Made by a program: the position numbers and the translations under genes
Notes under the pieces: model-generated
Told to the model about the DNA's origin: nothing
Database searches by the model: none
What the model saw: only the letters and a program-made list of their open reading frames with translations
Assembly: GCF_002214185.1 (NCBI RefSeq)
Contig: NZ_CP022161.1
Span: 8,687,486-8,751,485 of the forward strand
From: Streptomyces capitiformicae
GTDB taxonomy: Bacteria > Actinomycetota > Actinomycetes > Streptomycetales > Streptomycetaceae
Reading direction: 5' to 3'
Length of the DNA stretch: 64,000 nt
Part shown: positions 34,160 to 43,206 of the stretch, piece after piece
Position numbering within the stretch: position 1 is the first letter of the stretch
Layout: the number at the start of each line of letters is the position of its first letter

Positions 34160-35776
34160 ATGCCCGGTTCATCACTCGTCGGGTGGGGGGATGTCGCGGC
34201 CGCGGCGATGGACGGCCTCGCCGTGGTGGACAGCGCCGGCCGCTTCGTCCAGCTGAACCCCGCGGCGGTCGCGCTGTGCGGCGAGCGCAGGGAGGCCGAC
34301 CTGATCGGTGTCCCCTCTCCGTTCGCTCTCACGAGGAAGCCCACCGCCTGCCCGGGGTTGCTGGAGGACGAGCCGGACGAGCAGGTGGCCTACTGGGCGA
34401 CCGGCTCGGGAGAACGGCGCGCGTTCGCCTACCGGGCCCGCGGCCTGCCGAGAGACCCGAGTCTGCAGGTCGTCTCGTTTCGTGACGTGACCGACGAGGG
34501 ACACCGTTACCGCAGGGTCGCGGCGATCGCACGGACCTCCGTAGCCCTGGCCTCCGAAGGATCACTGGGTTCCACCCTGGACGCCGTCGCCCGGCAGATC
34601 GTCCAGACCGACGGACTGGCCGGGGTGCAGATCCTGACCCTGGACAGCACGGGCCGGGAACTGCGGCTGATGGGCTCCGCGGGGCTACGACGCTCGGACA
34701 CGTTCCTCGACCGCCTGCTGGAGTGCCGCGACCGAGGCGCCCGGCTGTGCATGCTCGACACCTTGAGGGAACGCACACCGATCGTCGTCCCCCACCGGTG
34801 GGCCCAGATCCGCGAGGACCCGTCCTGGGAACCGCTGCACGACTACCTCGGCGAACTGACGTGGGACTCCTTCGTCAGCATGCCGCTGACGGTGCGCGGC
34901 CGTGCCGAAGGCGTGCTGAACGCGTACTTCGCACCGGGACAGGAGGTCGGCACCCGGACGTTGGAGTTCCTCGCCGCCATGGCCGAACAAGCTGCCCTCG
35001 CCGTCGACTACGCCACACTGCTGCAGCGCGAGCGCGACGGAGCGCGCCAGGACGAACGCCAGCGCCTCGCCCGGGATCTGCACGACTCGATCGTCCAGCA
35101 GGTGTTCTCGATCGGCATGCAGGCCAACGCGGTGGGAGTACTGGGGACGCGTGGTGTGCCGGTGCCCGCCGAGGCCGTCCAGCGCTTCGCGGACGAGATC
35201 GGAACGCTTTCGCGGACCGTCCTTGCCGACCTGAGGGCCATGGTGCACGAACTGCGCCCGTCGTCCACCGCCGACCTCGGACTGGAGGAGACGGTGAACA
35301 CGCTCGTCAAGAGCACCGAGAACCGGACCGGTCTGTACTTCCGGCTCCGGTTCGGACAAGGGCTGGACACGATCGACCCCGAACTCGCCGAGGACGCCTA
35401 CCGGATCGTCGCGGAGGCCATCCACAACGTGGTCAAACACGCGGAGGCCACCTTCGCCGTCGTCCGCCTCGACGTCCACGGTCACACACTGACCGCGAGC
35501 GTCTCCGACAACGGTCGCGGACTGCGGGACCCGAGCGGGCACCCGGTTCCTCCCGAGGGCGGCCGGAGCATCGGCGCAGGGGGAGACATGGCGGGCTACG
35601 GACTGACGACCATGCGGGAAAGGGCGGAACGATGGGGCGGCACCATGAGGATCAGGTCGCGCGCGGAGAAGGGTACGACCGTGCGCGTGGTCATACCCCT
35701 GCCCGTACAGGTGCCGGACTCGTCCCCCGAGGACCCGGACAGCTCCGCGAACACCCCACTGACGGTGCCGCTCTGA
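34160..35776 (+). CDS. PAS-GAF sensor histidine kinase (NarX/HPK7 type)
   Basis: A 538-residue cytoplasmic sensor kinase without membrane segments. It has a PAS-like domain (residues about 8-110, DGLAVVDSAGRFVQLNPAAV), a GAF domain (about 125-290), then the dimerisation box RQRLARDLHDSIVQQVFSIG with H308 as phosphoacceptor, and a HATPase domain (EAIHNVVKHAEA, SDNGRGL, GYGLTTMRERAE). GAF-PAS kinases of this class sense small ligands, redox state or gases. The ATG follows GAGGAGG by six bases. It is directly coupled to the NarL-type regulator and faces away from the acyl-CoA ligase, which it may regulate. Confidence 0.9.
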   Translation: MPGSSLVGWGDVAAAAMDGLAVVDSAGRFVQLNPAAVALCGERREADLIGVPSPFALTRKPTACPGLLEDEPDEQVAYWATGSGERRAFAYRARGLPRDPSLQVVSFRDVTDEGHRYRRVAAIARTSVALASEGSLGSTLDAVARQIVQTDGLAGVQILTLDSTGRELRLMGSAGLRRSDTFLDRLLECRDRGARLCMLDTLRERTPIVVPHRWAQIREDPSWEPLHDYLGELTWDSFVSMPLTVRGRAEGVLNAYFAPGQEVGTRTLEFLAAMAEQAALAVDYATLLQRERDGARQDERQRLARDLHDSIVQQVFSIGMQANAVGVLGTRGVPVPAEAVQRFADEIGTLSRTVLADLRAMVHELRPSSTADLGLEETVNTLVKSTENRTGLYFRLRFGQGLDTIDPELAEDAYRIVAEAIHNVVKHAEATFAVVRLDVHGHTLTASVSDNGRGLRDPSGHPVPPEGGRSIGAGGDMAGYGLTTMRERAERWGGTMRIRSRAEKGTTVRVVIPLPVQVPDSSPEDPDSSANTPLTVPL

Positions 35777-36444
35777 GCAGCGGGGAGCCCCAGCCGATTC
35801 GGGTGCTGATCGTGGACGACCACGCCGTCGTACGCCGTGGCATCCGCGCCTACCTGGAAGTCCTGGACGACATGGAGGCCGCCGCGGAAGCGGCCGACGG
35901 GCAGGAGGCGCTCGCCCGGCTGGACACGATGGCGGCCCACGGCGAACTGCCGGACGTGGTGCTGATCGACCTGCTCATGCCCCGGATGGACGGTTCCACC
36001 GCGATCGGCCTGATCAAGGAACGGCACCCCGGGGTGCGCGTCGTGGTGCTCACCAGCTTCGGCGAGATGGAGCGCGTCCACGCCGCCCTCGCGCAGGGGG
36101 CCGCGGGTTATCTGCTCAAGGACGCGGAGGCCGGCGAGGTGGTCTCCGCGATCCGCGCGGCGGCACGCGGAGAGGTCTTCCTCGACCCCGCGGTGGCTCG
36201 GGGGCTCACCCAGGAGATCGTCTCGCCGCCGACCGGGCTCGTCTCGCTCACCAGCCGCGAGCGAGACGTCCTCGTCCTCGTCGCCGAGGGACGGTCCAAC
36301 CAGCAGGTCGCCGACGAGCTGGTGATCAGCGAGCGTACGGCCCGTACGCACGTCAGCAATGTGCTGCGCAAACTCCGTCTCACGTCGCGGACCCAGGCGG
36401 CGCTGTTCGCCGTACGGCAGGGACTGGTACCGCCGCGCGGCTGA
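35773..36444 (+). CDS. NarL/LuxR-family response regulator
   Basis: About 223 residues: a receiver domain (RVLIVDDHAVVRRGIRAYLE, phosphoacceptor Asp in VVLIDLLMPRMDG, Thr in VVLTSF, Lys in YLLKDAEAGE) and a LuxR helix-turn-helix (LTSRERDVLVLVAEGRSNQQ, RTHVSNVLRKL). It is the cognate partner of the upstream kinase. The start is odd: there is no ATG or GTG in frame before the first receiver strand. CTG at 35773 overlaps the kinase stop (CTGA) and gives a complete receiver; GTG 35803 would remove the first residues of the fold. Confidence 0.88.
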   Translation: MSSGEPQPIRVLIVDDHAVVRRGIRAYLEVLDDMEAAAEAADGQEALARLDTMAAHGELPDVVLIDLLMPRMDGSTAIGLIKERHPGVRVVVLTSFGEMERVHAALAQGAAGYLLKDAEAGEVVSAIRAAARGEVFLDPAVARGLTQEIVSPPTGLVSLTSRERDVLVLVAEGRSNQQVADELVISERTARTHVSNVLRKLRLTSRTQAALFAVRQGLVPPRG

Positions 36445-36504
36445 CTGCGGCGCGGTGCGCGTCGGCTCCCACAGGCAGACCACCGCGGTGAACGACGGCG
36501 GTGA

Positions 36505-37028
36505 ATGCAGGGCTGGGCGGGATCCTCGTACGAGAAAGGCACCCTGCGGCCCGCCGCGCACCGCTACCGCGACGGACACGGCGGGCCCGGCTCCGGCCGC
36601 CGCCGCGGACGTGGACCTGACCAGGCCGGTGTTGCACAGCACGGGACCGTCGGGGCCGGTGACCGCTCCATCGTGGCCGTGTTCACGCTGCATCCCGTCG
36701 GCACGTCGTACGGGAAGGCGTACACCGGCATCGGCCGGCTGACCCGCTCCCTGAACGTCCCCGGAACCGCGCGGCCCGCGGGATGGTGGTACGGCACGTG
36801 GAGCGACCATGTGAACGTCCGCCCCAACTCCGACACGGGCAACTCACCGATCAGCCAACTCCCCTCAGGCGTCGAGGTGTTGGTGGGCTGCCAGGCCAGG
36901 GGCGAGGTGGTCAACGTACCGCCCTGCACCAACGAATGGTGGGCGTACCTCCCCAGTACAACGGCTGGATCTCCAACATCTACATCAGGTCGCCCGACAA
37001 CAAGATGCCGGACGTCAGGGACTGCTGA
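36505..37028 (+). pseudogene. Frameshifted secreted SH3-like protein
   Basis: Parts of one small secreted protein lie in different frames. An Ala-rich leader-like piece (TATATDTAGPAPAAAADVDL) is in one frame. The frame of GTG 36505 carries YGTWSDHVNVRPNSDTGNSP and VEVLVGCQARGEVV, a bacterial SH3-like pattern. Another frame completes it as QYNGWISNIYIRSPDNKMPD then VRDC and TGA. The last break is a probable lost C in the C run at about 36953-36956 (ACCTCCCCAGTAC). At least two frameshifts make it non-functional unless they are sequencing errors. Confidence 0.6.
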
Positions 37029-37055
37029 ACGGCCTTGAGCGGCAGCCCCGCCACC

Positions 37056-38594
37056 TCACCGCTCGTAGTCGGCGAGGTAGCGGAGCACTTTCTCGACGTG
37101 GGGCCGCACCCGTTCGGGGACGCCGCCCTCCGTGATGACCGTGCGGTCGCTCGTGCGGTAGCCGGCCGCCATCAGCGCGGGAAGATCCTTGGCGGGCATG
37201 TCGGCCTTCTTGAACTGCTGGTCGAGCCAGCACACGTACAGCGACATCGTGGAGATCGCGTCCGGTGGCGACCGGTAGTCCTTGTCCCCGTCGCCGTCGC
37301 CGTCGACCGCCCAGGCCCGGAACACCGACGGCGTCCACATGGCGATGCCGTACTCGTCGCTCGCCGGGCGGGCTGCGTTCACGTCGAACCCGCTCTCCGC
37401 CTTGAGCATGGCGGCGAGAAACGCGGGCGTGACCTCCGCGTCGGTGCAGCGGTGGGCGGCCTTCGCGATGACCGGCCGCAGTGCTTCGGGTACGTCGGAG
37501 TCCTCCGGGATCTCCCCGGCGGCCGGGCTGCGCGCGCCGGTGACGACGGCCGGTGTGCCGCGCCCCTTGTCGTCCTCGTCGTCAGCCCCGCCGCCGAGCA
37601 GCACGGCGCCGGCGACGGCGGCGGCCGACACCGCAGCGAGCGCCCCGGCGGCGACCGGCAGCAGCCGGCGTCGGCCACGCGGGCTTGCCAGTTGCTCGAT
37701 GCGGGCGGAGAGGCTCGCGGCGGTGTGGCGCATGCGACCCGCGTGGTCGGGGACCAGACAGTCCGCGATGATTCGGCGCCAGTTCTCGTCGAGTCCGGCG
37801 TCCAGACGCAGCGGTACGGTGCCGCGGGCGTAGGCCTGCGCGGCGAGCGAGCGGGCGCGCGCGGTGGCGCCGGGGAACGGGTGCAGGCCGCCGGTGAGCA
37901 CCTGGTGGGCCAGGACACCGAAGGCCCAGATGTCGGCGGTCGGCCGCACCACCGTCCCGTCGGCTCCGGTGCGCTGGGACCACCACTCGGGCGGCACATG
38001 GTCGAGCGTGCCGAGCGGCGGCACATAGGCGTGGGTGCCCTCGAGTTCGGTGGCAAGGCCGAAGTCGGCGAGCCAGACCGCTCCGGCCGCGCCCAGCAGC
38101 ACGTTGGCGGGCTTGAGGTCGCCGTGCACCCAACCGGCGCCGTGCATATGGGCGAGCCCGGCGGCGACGCCGCGCAGGATCCGCTCGGCGTCCGGGATCG
38201 GGCCGCCCGTCCCGGCGGCGTCCAGTGCCTGCCGCAGACTGGCCTCGGCACGGTCCATGACGAGCGCGATCGCCCCGTCCAGCGCGGGCAGATCCGGCGC
38301 GTCCACGGTGCACACGGCATGCGTCCGTACGAGGTGCGGATGGTCCGCTTCAGCGCTGAACCGCACCTCGCGCGCGACCAGTTCACCGAGCGCGGCACGC
38401 TGACCGGGCGCCAGGGCACCGGTCGGCAGCACCTTCACCGCCGCGATCGTGCCGTCCGCGACCGCGCGGGCCTCGTACACGGTCCCCCAGCCGCCCGACC
38501 CGATGACGGCGTTCAACTCCCAGCCGTCGATGCGGAAACCTGCCGGCAGCCGCGGCATCTCGGGGGCGCCCTCCTCGGCGCCTGACGTGCTCAC
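37056..38594 (-). CDS. Ser/Thr protein kinase fused to a lytic-transglycosylase-like domain
   Basis: A 512-residue protein. Residues 25-300 form a Hanks-type kinase: GSGGWGTVYEA (32-42), Lys54 in AVKV, HGDLKPANV with D159, and DFG at 177-179. A single transmembrane helix spans about 311-333. The extracellular part (375-512) resembles SLT/lysozyme-fold domains: MLKAESGFDVNA with candidate catalytic E400, DEYGIAMWTPSVFRAWAVDG, and DAISTMSLYVCWL. This is a kinase joined across the membrane to a peptidoglycan-binding or -cleaving module, where PASTA repeats are usual. GTG at 38594 overlaps the FHA-like gene stop (GTGA), so the pair is coupled. Confidence 0.88.
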   Translation of the reverse strand: MSTSGAEEGAPEMPRLPAGFRIDGWELNAVIGSGGWGTVYEARAVADGTIAAVKVLPTGALAPGQRAALGELVAREVRFSAEADHPHLVRTHAVCTVDAPDLPALDGAIALVMDRAEASLRQALDAAGTGGPIPDAERILRGVAAGLAHMHGAGWVHGDLKPANVLLGAAGAVWLADFGLATELEGTHAYVPPLGTLDHVPPEWWSQRTGADGTVVRPTADIWAFGVLAHQVLTGGLHPFPGATARARSLAAQAYARGTVPLRLDAGLDENWRRIIADCLVPDHAGRMRHTAASLSARIEQLASPRGRRRLLPVAAGALAAVSAAAVAGAVLLGGGADDEDDKGRGTPAVVTGARSPAAGEIPEDSDVPEALRPVIAKAAHRCTDAEVTPAFLAAMLKAESGFDVNAARPASDEYGIAMWTPSVFRAWAVDGDGDGDKDYRSPPDAISTMSLYVCWLDQQFKKADMPAKDLPALMAAGYRTSDRTVITEGGVPERVRPHVEKVLRYLADYER

Positions 38595-39385
38595 GCGTCG
38601 CTCGTCTGCGGGACGGGCCGTCTGCGGGACGGCAACAGGGCGAGATGCTCCTCGCGCACCAGGCCGAAGCGCAGGGCGAGGGAGGCCAGTCGGGCACGCT
38701 TGGCACCCGTGCGAGCGTTGCCGTCCGCTCCGGGCTCGTCGCCGACGTCCAGACGCAGCTTGGCGAAGGCCAGATAGTCGATGTGGTAGTTCACCGCGGA
38801 GCGGGTCAGACCACGGCAGCTCTCCAGCGGGCGGAGCCGCTCCGCGATGTCCCCGGCGCCCGGCAGCGTGCTGTCCGAGGTGTCGCGCAGCCGCGGCTCG
38901 CACAGGGCCACCAGCACCAGGAAGTACTTCGCCGTCGCATCGAGCGCGTAGGGATGCACGGTCAACTCCCCTGCGCCGGGCGAGGACCGCTCGTCCAGAT
39001 AGGCGTGCTGCGGGGCGAACACCTTGAAGTCGACGGTCCCGGACAGCGCGGGCAGGACAACTCGGGAGAACTCGAAGGGGACCGGCGCTCCGAGCCGGCC
39101 GGGCGCGACGGTGATGTACTCGCCGGCACCCTCCAAGTTCTCGATCGCATACGCGGTGTCACGGCTGAAATTCGACAGCCGCCAGTAGTCCTCGGCCGCC
39201 TCCAGTCGCCCCGCCCGCCGGGAGATCCCGGGATCGGGCAGAACGATGGAGATGTCCCGTCCGCCGGGCACTCCGCGTCCGAAGTCGGCCACGTCGCCCG
39301 GTCCCATATGCAGCAACTCGGGCCCGGCCGCGTCGACTTCACCCGGCCGTGACGGGCCGGGCGGGTGCACAATGATCGTTTCCAT
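38591..39385 (-). CDS. FHA-like domain protein, partner of the kinase
   Basis: A 264-residue cytoplasmic protein. Residues about 20-90 resemble an FHA phosphothreonine-binding domain: DFGRGVPGGRDISIVLPDPG, ISRRAGRLEA, YWRLSNFSRDTAYAIEN (the Gly-Arg, Ser-Arg and Asn positions). The C-terminal half is helical (GLTRSAVNYHIDYLAFAKLRL) and ends in an Arg-rich tail; it could be a small DNA-binding module. FHA proteins read threonines phosphorylated by Hanks kinases, which fits its four-base overlap with the downstream kinase gene. ATG 39385 is preceded by GGGGAAAG. Confidence 0.75.
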   Translation of the reverse strand: METIIVHPPGPSRPGEVDAAGPELLHMGPGDVADFGRGVPGGRDISIVLPDPGISRRAGRLEAAEDYWRLSNFSRDTAYAIENLEGAGEYITVAPGRLGAPVPFEFSRVVLPALSGTVDFKVFAPQHAYLDERSSPGAGELTVHPYALDATAKYFLVLVALCEPRLRDTSDSTLPGAGDIAERLRPLESCRGLTRSAVNYHIDYLAFAKLRLDVGDEPGADGNARTGAKRARLASLALRFGLVREEHLALLPSRRRPVPQTSDA

Positions 39386-39940
39386 ACCGACTTTCCCCGA
39401 GGTGGTCGCCAGGATCGTACAGGCGATTCCGGTTGCCGCCGGCCCGGCGTCTCTGCACCGGGTAAGGCGCGTCTCCTGGCCACAGTCGCCGCTCCGCCGG
39501 CTCGCCCGTCCCAGCCGTGAATGCGTCCATGGATCGTTCGCCACGACATGCCGGCTTCTGGTCAAAAGCCGCACACGTGACATCGTTGCCATGCCCGGCA
39601 CCGCATGCGGGTCGATTCCAGAGGCGAGAGGCGCGAGGCACGTCCACTAGGACGATCGGCCGATCATCCCGGTTCCCGGCGCGTAAGCGCTCTCACAGCA
39701 TCATGGCGGATGACGGCACTGGCCATCTCTTGCGCTGGAATCGCTGCGGGCGGGCACAGTGACCGGACCCTCGTCGACGGCTGCCTTCTTTCTGCGGCAG
39801 CGACTGGGATGGACTGACGCTCAGACACGGGGGCCGAAGATGAAACCACTATGGAGACTCGTAACAGTGCTGACAGTCGGAGTACGACCCACAGCCGGGT
39901 CGCCCGCCTGTGCAAGGGCTCACGCGGCGGACGGCTGCCC
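39386..39940. other. Non-coding stretch upstream of the FHA-kinase pair
   Basis: No supportable gene in about 555 bases, and coding bias is absent in all frames. It should contain the promoter of the FHA-kinase operon. Otherwise nothing recognisable. Confidence 0.45.
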
Positions 39941-40132
39941 GGCTTTGACGAAGAGCACCACAACAAGTGCTTACCGGCGAGCGGGCGATCAACCGGCTCA
40001 AGCAGTCCCGGGCCGTGGCCACCCGCTACGACAAACGCGCCCTACGTCTTCCTCGGCACTGCCGTCGCAGCCACCCTGGTCATCTGGCTCCGCATTGCTC
40101 TGTCGTTCCGGACTCGGTGCCCGGGGCCCTGA
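39941..40132 (+). pseudogene. IS5-family transposase C-terminal remnant
   Basis: Pieces of a typical IS5/IS112-type transposase end are spread over frames: GFDEEHHNK, then ERAINRLKQSRAVATRYDKR, then AYVFLGTAVAATLVIWLR. Two frameshifts (near 39972 and an extra C near 40045) separate them. Only the last fraction of the gene remains, with no inverted repeat seen. Confidence 0.7.
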
Positions 40133-40310
40133 CACCTGTCAGGGACCGTCGGGACCGGCGGCCCTCTAAGCTGCGGTGCGCACCACTCTGCGAGTCCGCA
40201 ACAGCCCGACCTCATAGAGTGCCCCTCCGCACGCAGTCCCGTCGGCGCCACGACCGGCATCCGCCCGTCCTCCCTCCCACCGCTCGACATTCGCAGGAGC
40301 AACCGAACCC

Positions 40311-40733
40311 ATGCGCACCAAGCGATCCCTTCTCGGCGCGATCGGCACCATGACCCTGTTGCTGGGCCCCGTCTGCGCCTCCGGCTCGGCCCAGGCGGCG
40401 TCCTCCGCCGCGTCCGCCGTCTCTCCGACGATCTCACCGGCCGCCCCCTCGCAACTGGTGGCCTCCGGCGACCACGTCACCTGTGACACGGGGAACTTCT
40501 GCGCCGGTGTCTGGGACCCCACGGTCAACCAGTGGCGGGTCTTCTCCCTGTACAACTGCAACCGCTACTACCTGTCGAACTGGCACGGCACAGGCGAAGT
40601 CAAGAACAGCCAGACCGACAACGCCCAGGCGACGCTGTACGGGCAGAACGGCAACGTGATCCAGACCTTCCCGGTCAGCACCGACGCACCCGACGTGGAC
40701 TGGGAGCCGGTCTGGTCGATCCGCAACTGCTGA
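40311..40733 (+). CDS. Small secreted protein, peptidase inhibitor I36-like
   Basis: A 140-residue exported protein. The signal peptide MRTKRSLLGAIGTMTLLLGP onward ends near SGSAQA-AS (about residue 29). A Ser/Ala/Pro linker and an 80-residue domain with four Cys follow (CDTGNFCAGVWD, LYNCNRYYLSNW, final SIRNC). The pattern is like the I36/beta-gamma crystallin-type inhibitor proteins (SMPI-like) frequent in Streptomyces, but the match is by pattern only. GCAGGAG lies upstream of the ATG. It is apparently intact in an otherwise decayed region. Confidence 0.75.
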   Translation: MRTKRSLLGAIGTMTLLLGPVCASGSAQAASSAASAVSPTISPAAPSQLVASGDHVTCDTGNFCAGVWDPTVNQWRVFSLYNCNRYYLSNWHGTGEVKNSQTDNAQATLYGQNGNVIQTFPVSTDAPDVDWEPVWSIRNC

Positions 40734-41255
40734 CCGGCAGGACGGCAGCACACGTCTCCCCACCCGCGAAAGCACCAGGTACGGGATCCGCTCGACGGGC
40801 GCCCGTTGTGGAGCCAGGCCCGACCGTCGGGCTGTGGGGATGGTCACTTGACTGGCAACGCGAGGATACGGCTCGTACGTGCACTACAAGGGCGGCCGTG
40901 CCCCGAGTACGGCCGCCGCACGCTGGGGAGCGCAGCGGGCGATGCAGAAGCTGCTCGCCGACCCTTATCGTGCCAAGAGCCCCACGTCGGGCGAACCCCT
41001 GATCATTCCACGCTGAACACGAGGCAGGCCAGCGAACAAGTGGCCCCAACGGCGCTGCCCTTCGTAGCCGAGCCGCTCGAACCGTGCCCGGCCACCGCCG
41101 GATTGTCGGGTACTGATCGGCGAGGACGCTGTCACGGCCCAGACCACCACCCGGACAGGCCAGTTGGCGTGATCGTGCGGGCGTGACCGCGTTCCTGGGT
41201 TGGCGTCCGCGACGCAGTCAGCGGCGCGGAGCCCTACCCGCAAGGAGCTCCCGCC
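40734..41255. other. Gene-free stretch with a short orphan coding tail
   Basis: No gene with a start is supported. The frame 40864-41016 is open and host-biased, reading GYGSYVHYKGGRAPSTAAAR then WGAQRAMQKLLADP and ending EPLIIPR-stop, which looks like the last 50 residues of a lost gene I cannot name. The rest to 41255 shows no bias. An AAGGAG near 41239 serves the next, broken gene. Confidence 0.4.
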
Positions 41256-41722
41256 ATGATGCGCACCACCGCCACTGCCCTGGTCGCCGCGCTCGCCGCT
41301 TCCGTCCTGACGATCCCCGCCGCGTCCGCCGCCACCAGGTCCTCGCAGCCCCCCGAGGACGACCTGCGCGACCGGGTGACCGCCGTGATGGAGACCGGGA
41401 CGGTCGGCGCCCTCGCCCGCTCGCCTCGCCCGCTCGCCTCGCCCGCTCGCCTCGCCCGCTCGCCTCGCCCGCTCGCCTCGCCCGCTCGCCTCGCCCGCTC
41501 GCCTCGCCCGCTCGCCTCGCCCGCACGGCCGGCAGCGCTCCGCCACCGCCGGTGCCGCCGACACCGCCCACCGGCGAGACCGTCCGCCCCGGCGACGAGT
41601 TCCGGATCGCCAGCGCCAGTAAGACGTTCGTCGCCACGGTGGTGCTGCAACTGGCCGGTGAGGGGAGGCTGTGGTGGACCGCTTCCAGCGCGGCGATGTG
41701 CCTGTCTTCCTGCTCTCGCTGA
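41256..41722 (+). pseudogene. Serine hydrolase (beta-lactamase/DD-carboxypeptidase family), broken by a tandem repeat
   Basis: The beginning is a good signal peptide (MMRTTATALVAALAASVLTI then PAASAA) and mature start (DDLRDRVTAVMETGTVGALA). After a 13-bp tandem repeat, another frame continues as GETVRPGDEFRIASASKTFV then ATVVLQLAGEGRLWW, where SASK is the SxxK nucleophile motif of class C beta-lactamase-like hydrolases. Homology stops after about 41690 and a stop follows at 41722, so the repeat disrupts the frame and about 300 residues are missing. Confidence 0.75.
41412..41524. repeat. 13-bp tandem repeat (about 8.5 copies) inside the broken serine hydrolase
   Basis: The unit CTCGCCTCGCCCG is repeated head-to-tail from 41420 to about 41523, preceded by a partial copy. 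Because 13 is not a multiple of 3, each gain or loss of a unit changes the reading frame downstream. Confidence 0.9.
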
Positions 41723-42102
41723 AGCCGGCGGGCACCGGGCTGACCCTCGCAATGAAACGGGTGACGCGACAGGGGTGACTCCCTGCCGCTGACAGCCCGT
41801 CACGGCCGCGGTGCGGGCGGTTCGCATCCTGACAAATGACAGGGACCGGTGGGCGGGTGGAGTCCGTACATTCGCGGTAGGCCACCGAGACCAGGGGGTG
41901 CCGTGATCAACGGAGTTCACAGAATCCGAGGAACCGGACGATTAGGGGGCAGAAGAACAGGGCCGGGAGGAGCAGTACGGCAAGCCACCCGGGCCGTCCG
42001 GACGCCGCACCGCACCGGCCCCGGTCGGCCAGACCACCGCACCGTACTCCCACAGCTGCACCCGAACCGCCACACGATGGATCCGGGCCAGCGGAGGTTG
42101 CC
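41723..42102. other. Non-coding stretch upstream of the SARP gene
   Basis: About 380 bases without a supported gene. It should hold the promoter for the SARP gene and possibly the deacylase gene. I do not find the TCAG direct repeats seen further downstream, so autoregulation by the SARP is not suggested. Confidence 0.4.
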
Positions 42103-43083
42103 ATGACTGACCTTCTGTCTCCTTCGACCCCGCACCACTCCTCCTCTGCTGCGCACCCGGCCGATCTCAGCTTCGAACTGCTGGGCGAGGTCCGGGGCTG
42201 GCGCGACGGCATCGAGCTGCCGCTCGGCGCGCCCCGCCAACGGGCCCTGCTCGCCGTCCTGCTGCTGCGGGCCGGTTCCCCCGTGGGCCGCGACTACCTG
42301 ATCGACGGGATCTGGGGCGACTCCACTGTGCTGGACGGCGCCAACCTGGTGCAGGCGTATGTCTCCAAGCTGCGCAAGCTGTTCGAACCCGACCGGAGGC
42401 CGCGCACCGCCGGCGGCGTGCTCACCCGGGTCGGCGCCTCCTACCGGCTGTCCATCGGCCTCCAGCAGTGCGACCTCGGCCGGTTCGAGCAATCCGTGGC
42501 CGACGCCCGGGCGCTGTGGGACGCCGGGCAGCTCGACGCCGCCGAACGGACCCTGGCGGCCGCCCTGTCGCAGTGGCCCGGCCCCGCGCTCACCGGAGTG
42601 ACCGGCCCGCTGCTCGATGTCGAACGCACCAGGCTCGCGGAGCTGCGGCTGGCGGTCGTCGAGGAGCACACCGAGCTCGCGCTCGAACTCGGTGGCCATG
42701 CCCGGCTGGTGCCGCACCTGCTCGTCCTCACCGCCGAACACCCGTACCGCGAGCGGCTCTGGGCGCTGCTCATGGCCGCGCTCTACCGCGGCAGCCGACA
42801 GGCCGACGCACTGGCCGCCTACCAGCGGGCCCGGCACGCTCTGATGGAGAACCTGGGCCTGCTGCCCGGCCCCGAACTGCGCGGGGTCGAGGAGGCGATC
42901 CTGGCGCGGCGCCCCGATCCGTTCGCCCGCGTCACCACCCCGGCCGAAGGCCCGGGCAGGGCTACGGAACCTCGCCACCCCCACCTGACCCTGGTGGGCC
43001 CCGCCCCGCTCGCCACCCCGTCGGCACCGCACTCCACGACCCGGGGCCCCGGGAGCGCCGGGGCGACCCGCCTGGCCCGCTGA
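42103..43083 (+). CDS. SARP-family transcriptional activator (pathway-specific)
   Basis: A 326-residue Streptomyces antibiotic regulatory protein. An OmpR-like winged helix fills residues about 22-115 (ELLGEVRGWRDGIELPLGAP, QRALLAVLLLRAGSPVGRD, DGANLVQAYVSKLRKLFEP). A bacterial transcriptional activator (BTAD) domain follows to about 275 (ARALWDAGQLDAAERTLAAA, ALLMAALYRGSRQADALAAY, ENLGLLPGPELRGVE). A Pro/Thr-rich tail without ATPase domain makes it a small SARP. ATG follows GGAGG. It is the first gene of the NRPS cluster and probably activates the promoters at 45993 and 47373. Confidence 0.93.
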   Translation: MTDLLSPSTPHHSSSAAHPADLSFELLGEVRGWRDGIELPLGAPRQRALLAVLLLRAGSPVGRDYLIDGIWGDSTVLDGANLVQAYVSKLRKLFEPDRRPRTAGGVLTRVGASYRLSIGLQQCDLGRFEQSVADARALWDAGQLDAAERTLAAALSQWPGPALTGVTGPLLDVERTRLAELRLAVVEEHTELALELGGHARLVPHLLVLTAEHPYRERLWALLMAALYRGSRQADALAAYQRARHALMENLGLLPGPELRGVEEAILARRPDPFARVTTPAEGPGRATEPRHPHLTLVGPAPLATPSAPHSTTRGPGSAGATRLAR

Positions 43084-43206
43084 GCCACCGCCAGCCCCCT
43101 TCCCTCTTCCCCTTGCCCTCCCACCGCCGTGGGCCGCGCCTCCGGGTTCGTCCGCGGCGGTGTTCGCCATGGCCGGAAGCCCGTCAAGACAAGGAAGCGC
43201 CACCCC

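Noticed and set aside
36359..36742. Separate small ORF after the response regulator
   Set aside because: Its Ala-rich part is best explained as one frame of the broken SH3-like gene; there is no ribosome site or independent homology.
41723..42102. SARP-type direct repeats before the SARP gene
   Set aside because: Searched by eye for 11- or 22-bp-phased TCAG elements and found none.
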